Assembly: GCF_963678635.1 (NCBI RefSeq)
Contig: NC_087068.1
Location: 44,087,759 to 44,151,758, forward strand
Length of the DNA stretch: 64,000 nucleotides
Reading direction: 5' to 3'
Source of the DNA: Symsagittifera roscoffensis
Taxonomy: Eukaryota > Xenacoelomorpha > Acoela > Convolutidae
Part shown: in pieces, positions 1 to 10,974 of the stretch
How positions within the stretch are numbered: the first letter of the stretch is position 1
How the letters are laid out: each line of letters starts with the position of its first letter
Notes under the pieces: generated by a model
The model's input: the letters and a program-made list of their open reading frames with translations, nothing else
What the model was told of the DNA's origin: nothing
Databases searched by the model: none
Made by a program: the position numbers and the translations under genes

Positions 1-1200
1 AGAAAAACGAATTGTAAACTCAGAAAGCGGCGGTTAATTAACTGTGTAATAAGTTCGGGGCGAACCGAGCGAGTACGAAATGTGTGACATTTTTAGGAGC
101 GAAATGTGCTACTAAATTTGTGTAGGGCGAATCGTGGGACATTCGTTTTCAAGGATGTTTTAGACGACTTTTACTTAGAACTAAGAAAAAAATACATAGA
201 CCGAGAACAAATCAGAGCCAGCCACTCTAAAGAATGGATCTTGCGGTAACCAAGGGTGTTGCAAACTTTTATACACTTCTTTCCCGTGAATAACTTTTGG
301 TCACAAATGCTCCAATTTTGGTTGATTTTCCAATCTGAACTTTTGTACTTAAGTCAACGACGAACTAAATTTATTCATGTCTGCGTTTTCAATAACTGTT
401 ATCTTTAAAAAGTATCTTACATTAATTAAAAGCTTTCGAACTCTGACTTGTTGAAACTTTTCTTTTTTTTCAATTGCCTTCAATGATTTTAACTTATAAT
501 GAATCGGCTTAATGGCCTCATACGGCGTCTTTTGAGCAAATATAATCGTTTTCTCGTGTGTGTAAGAAAAGTGTGTAAGTGTGTGTAATTTAAGTGAGGG
601 AATTGAAAAACCTTTTTTCGAGTTTCAGTTTTTTTGGGAAATTATTTTCAGCTCAACGGGTGTCTGTTCAGACATTGCCGAGTTTGTAACTGCTTTTTTA
701 CGGTGCTTATCTAACATTTGACTGTTCTGCTTGGCAAGGAACATCTCAGTTGAATAAAAAATTTCACACTCAACAATACAATTTCTTGCTACGATTGTTT
801 CATTTGAATAAAAAAATTTAAAAGCTGTTTGTCCCAGCAAGAATTCACTACGATCTAAAATATAATGCAGATGATAAAAAGCGGAAAGAAGTTGAAAAGA
901 AACTTTGATAATTTCATAGAAGTTTGCTTTTATCATTTGCTCTTGGTAAGGGTTTTGCTTAATTTACAAACCAATACTTGCTTTAGTTTTGTCTGCTAAA
1001 TAAAATTGTTCAACATGTTACATTACAACAAAATTTGTATGATCATGAACACCTTTAAAAAGGAAAATTTTCCAGGTTTTTTTAAAATGCCGGAAGCGGT
1101 TCATTTTGTCATCATTTAGACCAAGTTTTTAGCAAGGTTTGATTATCTTGAGTCTCAACAGAAACATATAATGATAAAACAATGTGGAAGGTTAGTTGTA
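1..1200. other. AT-rich intergenic DNA, no gene seen
   Basis: No open frame here shows a recognisable domain or coding composition. The first 150 bases contain a loosely repeated phrase around 'gcgaaatgtg' and 'cgaa', and 559-592 is a short GTGTGTAA-rich stretch. Nothing else is visible on either strand. Confidence 0.6.
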
Positions 1201-1231
<31 letters not shown>

Positions 1232-1243
1232 AATTGATTGGTC

Positions 1244-1276
<33 letters not shown>

Positions 1277-1371
1277 ATATATTGATTGATGGATTGATTG
1301 ATTGGTTGATTGATTGATAAATTGATTGATGGATCGATTGATTGGTTGATTGATTTCTTGATTGATTGATG
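1201..1371. repeat. GATT tetranucleotide microsatellite
   Basis: About 170 bases are almost entirely the tetranucleotide ATTG/GATT, interrupted by single-base variants (GGTT, GGAT, GATC, GATA). The interruptions suggest an old tract. A minus-strand open frame across it reads as Asn-Gln-Ser-Ile repeats; this is a by-product of the repeat and not a protein. Confidence 0.95.
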
Positions 1372-1972
1372 ATCTTAAGGCATGGAGTTTATTGTATGAC
1401 AAAACGATTACTTCTGTATTCGGGTTCTATCTACAGAAACACTTTGATTTTCTGCGTGGTGAGCTGGTTCAAGTGGTATCAAGTTTTTCATACTACGGAA
1501 TAACGCGGGTCATCTGTCACTGTACTTAATTTTCAACAAATTTTCCTCATATTTGGTAGATCTGTTTGTCTTCGTTTCTATCTTCTTTGACGACAAAGAA
1601 TATGAATCACAGTTATTTTGTTCTATTAATCACCATTTTCTAATGTTTTCATCCGTTTTTCTTGTTTTGTCTAATCAAAGGATTTCTTTTTTTTGTGAGC
1701 AAAAGAAAAGTTTCAGCGTACAAAGTTGTGTTGTCGTTACTTCTGCAGGAAGTACGGTGTTTTTTCAAGTAGATTATGACATCTTTCAAAAATTTTTCAT
1801 GAAAAAAGTTTTAGACACTAGTTTGTTTGAATATTCAAACGATTGACCTTCTTCTTTTTTATACTACTGAAATCTAAACCCCTATATCCAAGCCGAAACA
1901 AAACCGAGATTTTCATTTAAAAAACATTTCATGCCTAAGACGTATTTTGACCTAAATCTGCTAGCTACTAAG
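1372..1972. other. AT-rich intergenic DNA, no gene seen
   Basis: No domain, RNA gene or clear repeat was recognised. A plus-strand open frame at 1553-1846 is rich in Phe/Ser/Val, as expected for T-rich DNA, and has no recognisable motif. Confidence 0.5.
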
Positions 1973-1980
1973 CCTCAAAA

Positions 1981-2287
1981 CAGGGGCTGCACTAGGATTT
2001 TCTCATGGGAGAGGGGCGGATTTTCAAAATTTTGGCCAAATTTTTTTTTGAGGAATTTGGAAAATTTTGACCCAGAAATTGCGTTTTTTCGGCGCGTACT
2101 CCCCCCTCAAAAATAGTTTACATTGGCACCAAAGGCGCCTGTAAAAAAAGTTTACTGTCCGTCAGCCAAAAATGAATATCTCAAAATAGTACAAAGGGGG
2201 TCCACATGGATCGGCAGGGTGTCGAACCCCTGAAGGGAGGCAGGGGTGGGGAATGCGTCCACTTCCCTCCCTCTAAATTCACCCCTG
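1981..2287. mobile_element. hAT-like MITE of the CAGGGGCGGATC family, degenerate
   Basis: The element starts CAGGGGCTGCACTAGG and ends TTCACCCCTG, giving imperfect terminal inverted repeats. It is flanked by CCTCAAAA (1973-1980) and TCTCAAAA (2288-2295), an 8-bp target duplication with one mismatch. The interior has the family signatures: GGCGGATTTTCAAAAT, a 'GGCGCGTACTCCCCCCTCAAAA' type segment, and a GGATCGGCAGGG phrase near the 3' end. CAGGG termini plus 8-bp duplications are typical of hAT elements. There is no transposase, so it is non-autonomous. Confidence 0.85.
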
Positions 2288-2295
2288 TCTCAAAA

Positions 2296-2894
2296 CTCCT
2301 TTTTTGTTCAATATATTGCTCAGATGCCTTGCACATTTTTTGTGTTTTCAATTCTTTACTTTCAAAAAATAAAGAATTACGTGATTCTGAAATCTAACAA
2401 ATCTGATCAGATCTGTTCTGTCTGCATTAATCATGAGCTTATGCTCGAGGTAACCTCATCATCAGAGTAACCTGTATCATCAAAATATTCAAACCTTTTT
2501 CCCCAGAAATGCATCAACTTAAATTGATCAGGTTGAAAACACTTTACCAGTTCACTCTTAAAAACGTTGGCATAAAATATATAAAATATCGGACCGAGCA
2601 CTGTACCTTGATATACCCCAGGTTCTAAAATAGCCCAGAAAATTTTTGGATTGATATTTTTACTCTGTAATTTAGGTGCGATTGAAAGTTTGCAAAACAT
2701 ATTACGAGCGTGAGTGGGAAATTCATATGAATCTAATTTAATAAGTAAAAAAAATTTGTGAGACAAAAATTAAAGGCTCTAGCCTTGTTAATAAAAACAG
2801 CTAGAGCATAATTATTAGCTTGAAAAACCAAATTTATTTCTATGATGACAGCTATAATCTAATACTTACTTTCTCTGTAGTCAATTTGAGAGTA
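2296..2894. other. Intergenic DNA, no gene seen
   Basis: Two overlapping short open frames occur around 2431-2766 on the minus strand and 2206-2470 on the plus strand, but neither has a recognisable motif. Part of the plus-strand frame lies inside the preceding MITE. Confidence 0.45.
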
Positions 2895-2903
2895 GCTAAA
2901 TAA

Positions 2904-3050
2904 GGTCTTGTTGACTATTCCCCCCTATGATACCTTGTACCGAACCTCCTCCCTGTAAAGAAAGAATTGAACAGCTAAGCGTATACAAATTTAGTACCTT
3001 GTTAACTATTTCCTCCTATTGCAATAGGGGGGAAATAATTAACAAGATCC
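2904..3050. mobile_element. Short hairpin MITE with GG(A)TCTTGTTRA termini
   Basis: The left end reads GGTCTTGTTGACTATTCCCC and the right end, reversed, reads GGATCTTGTTAATTATTTCC, so this ~147-bp stretch has terminal inverted repeats. Its right part (2998-3046) is itself a hairpin: a 24-bp stem CTTGTTAACTATTTCC... pairs with GGAAATAATTAACAAG. Possible 8-bp flanks GCTAAATA and GCTATCTA match at six of eight positions. It resembles the 188-bp element at 5035 in its GGATCT ends. No coding capacity. Confidence 0.6.
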
Positions 3051-3413
3051 GCTATCTAAATCATTCTTTTCTTTATAGGCAAGATTTCGTTGAAGTAGAA
3101 GTCGCTAAATATATTTAGAACAAGTTTTTAACAACGAATTTGGTATGTAGTTAGTTGCCTCTCTTGTATCTCCTTTTTTGTAAATTCGAGTCATGTGAAC
3201 TTCTTTTGAAAATTCTGGAATCACACTTTTTTAAGGCACTGGCTCTTAGAAACTGTAAGTGCTAAGCAATTGAAACATTTGTTGTTCTAATTGCCCAGGC
3301 AGGCAAATATATAATACCGACCGGTTTTTCTCGCATCTATCAGCTAAAAGACGTTTGCACAAAACTGAAGTCTTTATTAACAGAAAATGAAATTTTCGCG
3401 AGTTATTGCATTA

Positions 3414-4690
3414 TTGTTCCGACTTTCGATACGAAAGTAACGGAATATTTGTGCTCGGGGTGGGTTTTTTTTTCTTCAGACAAATTTCGACTTTTTAACT
3501 AGCCATTTTTGACGGAATTTTTTTTATATCACTCAAAAGGTATTGTTGTCCTGAGCTTAAATTTGAAAAGATATTTCACCTGTGATCATTTTTCGTAAAG
3601 TTATGAGGGTTTCAAGATGGCCATTTTGACCAATTTGGGACAATTAACGCGCGATATAATTCGCGCTATTAACGCGTAAGCGGAGAATTAATCCGTCTTA
3701 TAAATTGTTCCAAATTGGTTGGACGAAGCTTATTTGCCATAATTGATTTGTTACAAGGAACGAAATCTCTTTTTTTGTACTTTACATGGCGTGTGGGGGG
3801 ATGATTTTCATAGAAAATTTCAAAATTTTAGAAAAAAAAATTTCATTTTTTTTTATTTCATTTAAATTTTTTATGTTTTTACTGCTGCTCCATAAACCTT
3901 AAGAGGCAGTCGGAACATTCAGGGCTTCGCCCTGATACGAGCAGTCTTGTTACATTAATGAAAAGCGCAGTGCAGCTGTATAATTCGTAGAGATATACAA
4001 TAAATTTTTTTGATTTATTTTTCAATTTGTTAAAATTGGTGTCAGGATTTTTTCAATGCCTGACTTCAATCTCGCAATATTTGAAAACTCGTGCATCTGC
4101 TCAATTTTTGATCTGCGATGAAACCTATACGTCAACATTCCTAGTTTGAAACAAAATAAAACAAGGCTGCTCGTATCAGGGCGAAGCCCTGAATGTTTCG
4201 ACTGCCTTTTATTGTTTATGGAGCAGTAATAACATTAAAAAGTTAAATGTAATAAAACAAAATGAAATTTTTTTTCTTCTAAAAGTTGAATTTTTTATGA
4301 AAATCATCCCCCCACACGCCATATAAAGTAGAAAAGGATAGATTCAGCTCCTTGTAACAAATTAATTATGGCAAACAAGCTTCTTTCAATCAATTTGAAC
4401 AATTTCTAAGACGGATTAACTCTCCGCTTACGCGTTAATAGCGCGAAATATATCGCGCGTAATTGTCCCAAATTGGCCAAAATGGCAATCTTTAAACCCC
4501 ATAACTTTGCGAAAAATGATCACAGGTGAAATATCTTTTCAAATTTGAGCTCAGGACAACAATACCTTTCGAATGATATAAAAAAGTTCCGTCAAAAATG
4601 GCTAGTTAAAAAGTCGAAATTTGTCAGAAGAAAAAAAAACCCACCCCGGGCACAAATATTCCGTTACTTTCGTATCGACATTCGGAACAA
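3414..4690. mobile_element. Fold-back element with ~540-bp inverted arms
   Basis: The left arm (about 3414-3951) is repeated in reverse at about 4160-4690, leaving a unique centre of roughly 200 bp. Both arms run from TTGTTCCGA at the outer edge, through a TAACTAGCCATTTTTGACGG phrase, a segment rich in CGCG/TTAACGCG, a CCCCCCACACGCCAT phrase, to CAGGGCTTCGCCCTGATACG at the inner edge. Arms are diverged by scattered substitutions and small indels. No open frame in the arms or centre resembles a transposase. Similarity fades out beyond the ends and I found no convincing target duplication, so exact borders are uncertain. Confidence 0.85.
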
Positions 4691-5034
4691 AAAGCGTATT
4701 TAAAAAAATTACCGCTGTTCCATTTCCGTGTGAGGTATAACTTGAGTGCACAAATCTTGCTTCAACCTCAAGCAACGAGAAGCACAGTGTTTTATTTCGA
4801 GCCACCTGATTTTAGATTAAGCGGAGATGTCATAATTTTACCCAGCGACAAGCTATATATAGCCGCTGTAATACATAAACTACCATGAGATTTGACTTTT
4901 TTGCTTCTAAGCTGAGGGCTCTAATGAAGTGCTCAACCATCATCTATTTTTGCGTGGTATGGACTGCTTTGATTTTCATTGCAATAGTAGAGTGAGATGG
5001 AGGCAGAAGGATCTCCCATAAAAATAGTTTCTGA

Positions 5035-5222
5035 GGATCTACTTAACAATTGCCACCCTTTTAAGAGAGGGGGGGGGGGTGCAATTGTTAAGTAGATTAA
5101 AATAACGCATTTTCGACCAATCAGAATGCAGCAAAATTATAATTATCAATAGAAAGCTCAGTGTTAATTGACTGATTATATTAATATGGGTGGCAATTCT
5201 TAAGCGATTGTTAAGTAGATCC
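5035..5222. mobile_element. 188-bp MITE with perfect 8-bp target duplication
   Basis: Terminal inverted repeats start GGATCTACTTAACAAT at both ends; inside, GCCACCC on the left is mirrored by GGGTGGC on the right. GTTTCTGA lies directly on both sides (5027-5034 and 5223-5230), a perfect 8-bp duplication. A run of ten or more G lies near the left end. The 8-bp duplication fits hAT-type (or other 8-bp) transposases. There is no coding capacity. Confidence 0.9.
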
Positions 5223-5230
5223 GTTTCTGA

Positions 5231-5926
5231 TTTAGTACATCGCCTGTTCGTCACGCGATTGATTTTAGGACAGATAGGTTCGTGTCGTGCAACTCCTTAG
5301 TATAATACTGATCTTAGTCCCACTCTTTTTCCAGCGGCTATTTTAGTTACATATCTTTGTGAAAAAAATTATCACAAGTATTTCAAAACAAGCGCGAAAA
5401 TAGCCAAGCAAAAAACTCTTCACTTTGATATGCGCTGATAAAATGCAAGAGCTAGATAGTTTAATTAGTGCCGTTTCGACCATGTTCTTTGATATTTTAT
5501 CTATCAATGCTGCTCGATATATGAAAACTAAACGATCCACTTGTGATTTTTTCATGCTTAAAAATACTGTGATTTGATTAGAGATTCATCGATAATGCGA
5601 ACAGTGGCGGATCTTAAAGTTGGTAACTTGCGGTGAACCAAATTTGCAGAGAAATGTGTAGGCCAAAAATTGGAGCATTTTTTCTGAATTTTTGGAGAAA
5701 AAAAACTGGCGTATGCTTCGCTCTCTTTGCCTCATGTAATATCTGTTTCTGTCAATTCACCATTTAAAAATTCAACAAAATTCTTGGACCAATCAACCGG
5801 CTATGACTGCGGCTCATAACAGAAGCAAACGCTATATGATTTTAGTAGCGAATGAGTCGACTTTCTCTATAAGAAATTTTCCCGCATACTAAAATCCGCT
5901 GCTGTAAATTTAACTCATTTCAACTT
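5231..5926. other. Intergenic DNA downstream of the GPCR, no gene seen
   Basis: This is the 3' side of the minus-strand GPCR. The open frame at 5343-5555 on the minus strand has no recognisable motif. I see no RNA gene or clear repeat. Confidence 0.45.
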
Positions 5927-7423
5927 TCACTTCTTTCCTGAAGTGATTTTTGACGAGTTACTTTCTTGGCCGCCTAAGCCCAGAGCCTTTCTGAATGCCT
6001 TACGAAACTCGTCGCCACTCAGCATGTAGAATATGAAATTCATCGAATTCTTCAGAACTCCCAAGATATCAACCAAGCTCCAAGCGAATCTTGCGAAGCC
6101 AGTTCGACCAATGTCGAAACTTAGCATTTCAGCTTCCGTTTTCTCTCCGATTGCGAAAGTTAGGATGTTGATGGCACCTGCAGCTCCTGCCGCCACAGAA
6201 CAGCCAAACGTAAGCATGAACAACATTATTACGTAACTTCGATGATTTTGTTGTTTTCGGTTGTTGTTATCGTTCTTAGTCATGTCAGCTTCGGTCACGT
6301 TCCGCGAGAACACCGCATTCGTTTTCGTTGTACCGGTTATTGTCGTTGTTGTCGTCGCCGATGCGGCTATTTCCTTTGTTTTTTGTCGTCGTTTTAACAA
6401 TCTCACGAAGATAGTATTCGCAATTATGTAAAAAACATGCGGAGTTAGAAGAATTGACCCAAACGTCGAGAAGCCGACAAGATACTTCAAAATAGCCGAG
6501 TTCATTCGGCTTTCCGAGACGCCGCATGCACCGTCGGGATGCTTCACGAAGAAGAAGAATCTTGGCGCCGAGCAGAGAAAACAGAAGATGAAAATAGTGA
6601 TTGTCGTGATCCGGACGGTTTTGAGTGAGTTTGCAGCCAGAATGTTTCGGTGCCAAATCGGAATTTTGATTGCGACAACGCGATCTAGAGCTAGCGCAAG
6701 TATGTGATAGATTGTTGTCAGCTGAATTGTCAGGTAGGATGCTGCAAACATCTTGAAAATGATTGCCTAAAAAATAAGTTGACCTTTGTAAACCCATAAA
6801 AATTCAAGCATTAAAATTGAAGCGTAACATGAGCTTCGACATAGAAGTTGCTGCACATTTAAAATCAATATTGATTGGTTTTTTACAATCTAATTAATCA
6901 TACGGAAACAATTTGTTGGCCTTTTTAATTTGAAAAAAAAAATTCGTGTATTCCTGGAAAACCGTTCAAATTCCTCCCGTTTGTGACGACGTGTCTTCAG
7001 TTATTTCTCCAAAAAATTGCTTCACTCTCACGGATCGATCAGGAAATATGATGAAAATAGTGTTAAATGAAAACAAAATGAGAGACTTAAAAATTCACAA
7101 ACACTTTTGCAAATCCAGCCGGTCCCCAGAAGTCGATTCAACCCGTGATCCAATAGATTGTGCATAAGCGCCACCGAGTCCCAAGCAGCCAAATATCGCA
7201 TCAGAATCGAAGCGGTAGAATTCGCCCTGGTCAGAAACAAACAAGTTCTGAAGCAGAGACAATTCAGACCGATTCCAAGAAGTGCCAGGACAAAAACTGC
7301 TATGTAGAGGTAATAAGCAACGCCATCCCAGTCAAACTTTTCCATTGTACTTTTCTGAAAATAGTGTTGAATGTCCAAGTTGTAGTCAACCATTTCAGCA
7401 GTTTCTGCTTCTGAGACGTTCAT
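5927..7423 (-). CDS. Rhodopsin-family (class A) GPCR, neuropeptide/FMRFamide-receptor-like
   Basis: A seven-transmembrane receptor encoded by two exons. Exon 1 (about 7103-7423, ATG with A at -3) gives an acidic N-terminus with an NVS glycosylation site, TM1 (YLYIAVFVLALLGIGLNCL, with the conserved N in GLN), TM2 (LAAWDSVALMHNLL, with the conserved D) and the first extracellular loop GTGWIC. Exon 2 (5927-6766) gives TM3 ending in LALALDRVVAIKIP (a DRV variant of DRY), TM4, an extracellular-loop-2 Cys (DGACGVS), TM5, a long basic Thr/Asn-rich third intracellular loop, TM6, TM7 NSMNFIFYMLSG (in place of NPxxY) and the helix-8 segment DEFRKAFRKAL. The NSxNFxxYxxSGxxFR pattern is common in FMRFamide- and other peptide-receptor-like GPCRs. 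Total about 385 aa, a normal length. Ligand is unknown. The exon junction is unresolved: the acceptor TTTTTTAG at 6767 is phase 0, but the best-looking donor nearby (GTGAAT at 7098) is in another phase. Confidence 0.8.
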
Positions 7424-7848
7424 TTTCTATAACAAAAAAGCAAAAGTTTGAAATTAGGCTTCTATTTCGAAACTTAAAAGAACGCCTTATAGCATGAAAA
7501 GTTATGCGAATAGCAATCTTTGGAGTAAGTCTTATCTTGATTTTTCTTGTCCAAAAAAGTTTTCACCCTTTTCAATAAGGATTCGACCTCAAAGAAAGTC
7601 GGCAAATCTTCATAAAGGCTGAAGTTATTTAAAGTATGCGTATATGCAGTTGATTATATACAGTTGAACAGCTGCTGTAAAGCAAAACACTGTAAAAACA
7701 TAAATGTCTGTTGAAAAATAAAAGAAAATTGATCCAAGAACAACGTCACTGGATTAATTAACAACGATGATGTTCAGGCAACTATTGTGAAATACTTCAT
7801 TTGACGAGTTGAATAAAAATTGGATAAACTACATTTAATTGAATTATG
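7424..7848. other. Upstream flank of the GPCR, nothing specific seen
   Basis: AT-rich DNA on the 5' side of the GPCR start codon. The bases just before the ATG (TTGTTATAG then AAAATG) could be a splice acceptor of a 5' untranslated exon. No promoter motif was identified with confidence. Confidence 0.35.
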
Positions 7849-7856
7849 TCATGCAC

Positions 7857-8188
7857 CAGGGGCGGATCTAGGATTTTTTTGAGGGGAGGGGCGGATTTTC
7901 AAAAAAATTTCGAAAATTTTGACGACCTTTTTTTTTTTTTAGGTCGACCAAATTGATTTTCTGAGCTCTTGTAAAGCACTAAAAGGTCCCTGTTTTTGCC
8001 AAATTTTCTGCGCCGCAGGTAAATTTTTGAAAAAACAGGTCAAAAAAGCCGTTTTTAGGCACTTTTTGAAAAATTTTGACAAAAAAAATCGCGTTTTTTT
8101 GGCGCGCGCTCCCCCTCAAAGTTAGTATATATTGGCGCCAAAGGCACCTTTAGAAAAATTTTAGGGTCGGTCGGCAAAAAATGGATTT
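7857..8188. mobile_element. hAT-like MITE of the CAGGGGCGGATC family, 3' end missing
   Basis: It starts CAGGGGCGGATCTAGG and shares the body of the family: GGCGGATTTTCAAAAA, AGGTCGACCAAATTGATTTT, GAGCTC, and TTGGCGCCAAAGGCACC. It stops at an ATGGATTT phrase about 35 bp before the usual GTCCGCCCCTG end. TCATGCAC nevertheless flanks both sides (7849-7856 and 8189-8196), so the 3' inverted repeat seems absent although a target duplication is visible. Confidence 0.8.
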
Positions 8189-8196
8189 TCATGCAC

Positions 8197-8814
8197 TGTC
8201 ACAAATAAAGGAAACTACATGTTTAAGTTTAGCTGAGAGTAACTGTTTTCGCGAAGACTTCAATTTCGATGAAGTGTCTTCTAAAAAATACTTGATTTCC
8301 GTTTTGGAGATACTACTGATTGTTTTCTTAACCAAAAACAAAAAAGTTCAAAATCAATTTTGAGTGTTTTTCTAATTAGATTTTACGGTGTTTTTGACTC
8401 TTAAATTTTGCTCATGGCGTTTTAAAAATTTACAACTTGAAGTCTCTTCCAAAACTGAGGTATCGAGAAAAAATAAAGATTTGAGGCTAAAATAAATTTG
8501 TAGCTGCCCAGTAGATTGCCAAGATAACCACATCCTCCCTCTTAATTTGGGTTGACAAACTTTTCCGAAGGCTCCAGCGGTATTTAAACTCACAGCCACT
8601 TCTTCCCATATTTAACGAGAACGAACTTCGTCGACAAGACCTATTTCTTTTATAATAAAAGGGTAGTCTAAATAGTCCAAAAATGATCAAAAACATTATT
8701 TTTTATACAACTTGTCTACAGAAAAAAAACCTTATTGCTCAATGTTGTCTTTCCTTTCTAAGATTTTGACAGAGCGCCAGTCCAGAATAACTGATGCACA
8801 CAGAAAAACTTTAC
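8197..8814. other. Intergenic DNA, no gene seen
   Basis: Two overlapping short minus-strand frames at 8372-8696 have no recognisable domain. No RNA gene was seen. Confidence 0.45.
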
Positions 8815-8819
8815 GGAAA

Positions 8820-9905
8820 CTCCTGGTCTCGGGGCAAAGCCGTGAATGTTCTGACTGCCTTTTAAAGTCTATGGAGCAATTTTTTTAAAACTTTTAACGC
8901 CGTCTATTTTGTACCTTAAGGTATGTATGCAACTGAAAAAAAATTTTCAGTAAGAAATGACTCATTGAACTTCCATTAATCTGCTAAAATTTTGTCGGCT
9001 TAGTTGCCACATCACAAATGTTGTTTGTCTTGTAAGCAACTCTCATTGCAAGCGCAAGTGTTGTTTATTGTAGGTAGGTTGAGGGAGGTGGACTTGAAAT
9101 GTTTTAAATTGTTTTAAATCACTTTTTTCAGCGCAAGAGCTGTCTGCTCAAAAATTGTCTGCTTAGTCGCCACATCACTGATTTTTCTTTTCTTGTGCTG
9201 CAGATAACTTCCATTGTAGTTTAAAGTGCAAGTGTCTGCTCAAAGCTTGTCAGCTTTGTTATTTCTTGTTTCATTGCTAATTAAAGTCTCAACTCTATAC
9301 GCTGATAGCCTAAAATTAACGTCTATCGAGACGAAAATAAAATTTTTGCTAGAACTAGTTTTTTCAACGTTCTCCACTTTTTTTTGAATTTCATGTTTTT
9401 ATTGGCAAAAGTGTTTAATATATGTTTAACTGCAGATGGTGCAAAACTTCGCCTCGCCTCTATGTTAATTTGATTTCAACACAACAATATGTTTCGAATC
9501 ATAATAAAAAAACCATCAAAAATTGCTAGTTAAAAAGTCGATGTTTGTCTGCAGAAAAAACCACCCCTAGCACAAATATTCCGCCATTTGTTTCAAAAAC
9601 AATCCAATAACCAGACTGATTGTGTGACATAATAAGGGTCTGAGTTTTTTATTGCACTTTAAAGTCAAATACTTGTTTATTGCTGAATAATTGACGAAAT
9701 AAACGAAAAAAAAAAGATTTTTTTTTTAATTTGTGAGTTTATCCCCCCAGACGATATGTAACACAAAGGGTGCGTTAAGCGTCTTTCATTGTTTTAAATG
9801 GACTAAAGGCAGGTTTCGAACCCATTTGGAGCAAATTAAACTGCCACTTACGCTCATTATAAGACCACGTTATATCGCGCGTTAGTTTTTGCAAATCCAT
9901 CACTA
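8820..9905. repeat. Decayed pieces of the fold-back element family
   Basis: 8820-8890 matches the inner end of the 3414-4690 arms (GGGGCAAAGCCGTGAATGTT, then GCCTTTTAAAGTCTATGGAGCA). 9500-9595 matches the outer end (AATTGCTAGTTAAAAAGTCG... then ACCACCCCTAGCACAAATATTCCG). 9730-9900 again has the CCCCCCAGACG and TATATCGCGCGTTAG phrases. Order and orientation agree with one right-hand arm plus extra internal sequence. No coding capacity. Confidence 0.65.
8986..9265. repeat. Imperfect tandem repeat, ~160-bp unit
   Basis: The phrase GTCGGCTTAGTTGCCACATCAC ... CATTGCAAGCGCAAGTGTTG recurs ~165 bp later as GTCTGCTTAGTCGCCACATCAC ... CATTGTAG...GTGCAAGTGTCTGC, with a third partial echo (GTCAGCTTTGTTATTTCTTG). 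The copies are diverged. It lies inside the fold-back fragment region. Confidence 0.6.
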
Positions 9906-10974
9906 AAGATGAGTTGAGATGTCGAAAATTGACAGAATAACTATTCCGATAGTATTGGTCGAAAATCTAAATAAACATACCAGAGAATGCTTTTCAAAAA
10001 ACCGCAAAGAAAAATTATGAGATCAAAGAAACCATCAAAAAGGAAAACCTTGAAATGCAGTTTTAAAAACAGAAAAGCGGTGAACGCCTGCAATTTTTTG
10101 AAATCAAGCAGAAATTTCAGGCCAAAACACAAGAGCAGATCAGCAATCCTAAAAATGAGTTCCATGCTTTTTGTCACATTTGATTGTTTGGTATGTTTTT
10201 TTTTGGATTTGTGCAGATTGAAGAGGCGATTTTTGTTTTAAAATAACTCACCAATAACCCCAAATTCAACGATTTTTTTCTATTAAAAGCCAGTTTTTGC
10301 CCTCCAAAAATGGTGTAATTAGTAGAAGTATTTTTGCAAAAGTTGTCGATGAAAAGATAATCAAACATGTATGGCATTCTCTTTTATTTTTTAAAATCCT
10401 ATACTGATATCTGAAAAACTCAAACAGTTTTGTTCTAACAGAAATACGTCGCTTCTAAAAAAATTCACAAAATTTAAATTACTCAGCTAAATTGTTGAAT
10501 GACCCTGTACCGCTATAAAATTGTCATAACAAATATCTCAGCAAATTTCAAAGCCAGGTTTTTTAGGTTGTTGACTGAATTTTCAATTAAAGTGGTCATT
10601 TTTTCAGCTTCAAAGAAACTACGCAAAACATCTAAATTTTAACGGCTAATTACTCAACAAAAATTATGTGAAAGCTTCAAAAAATATAAGGCCTCTGATG
10701 TAAAAATAAAAGGCAGTCTGAAAAAACTGAAGAAAAAAAAACGGATTTAATAGGACCCGCTGAGAGACTCTTACACAATTACACTTTCGAAAATTGATTT
10801 TGAAAAACAAATATTTTGAAGTAGAACAATTGCGAAAAAAAACCAAATCAATGTGGGTTCTAATTGACCCTTACAATGCAGCGACATTCGGATCCCTTAT
10901 GGTTTTATATTTTGTGTTGTGCGTACAAAAAGATAAAATTACAGTAAGATAATTTTCCATTTTTTTATTTTTCG
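9906..10974. other. AT-rich intergenic DNA, no gene seen
   Basis: Several short open frames on both strands are Lys- or Phe-rich, as expected from A- and T-rich sequence. They overlap each other antisense and none has a recognisable motif. Confidence 0.5.

Noticed and set aside
1112-1402. Minus-strand frame of Asn-Gln-Ser-Ile repeats
   Set aside because: Produced entirely by the GATT microsatellite at 1,201-1,371; any frame through a tetranucleotide tract without stops stays open.
3640-3690. CGCG-rich TTAACGCG stretch as a regulatory element near the GPCR
   Set aside because: The same stretch occurs in every arm of the fold-back element, so it is element sequence rather than a locus-specific regulator.
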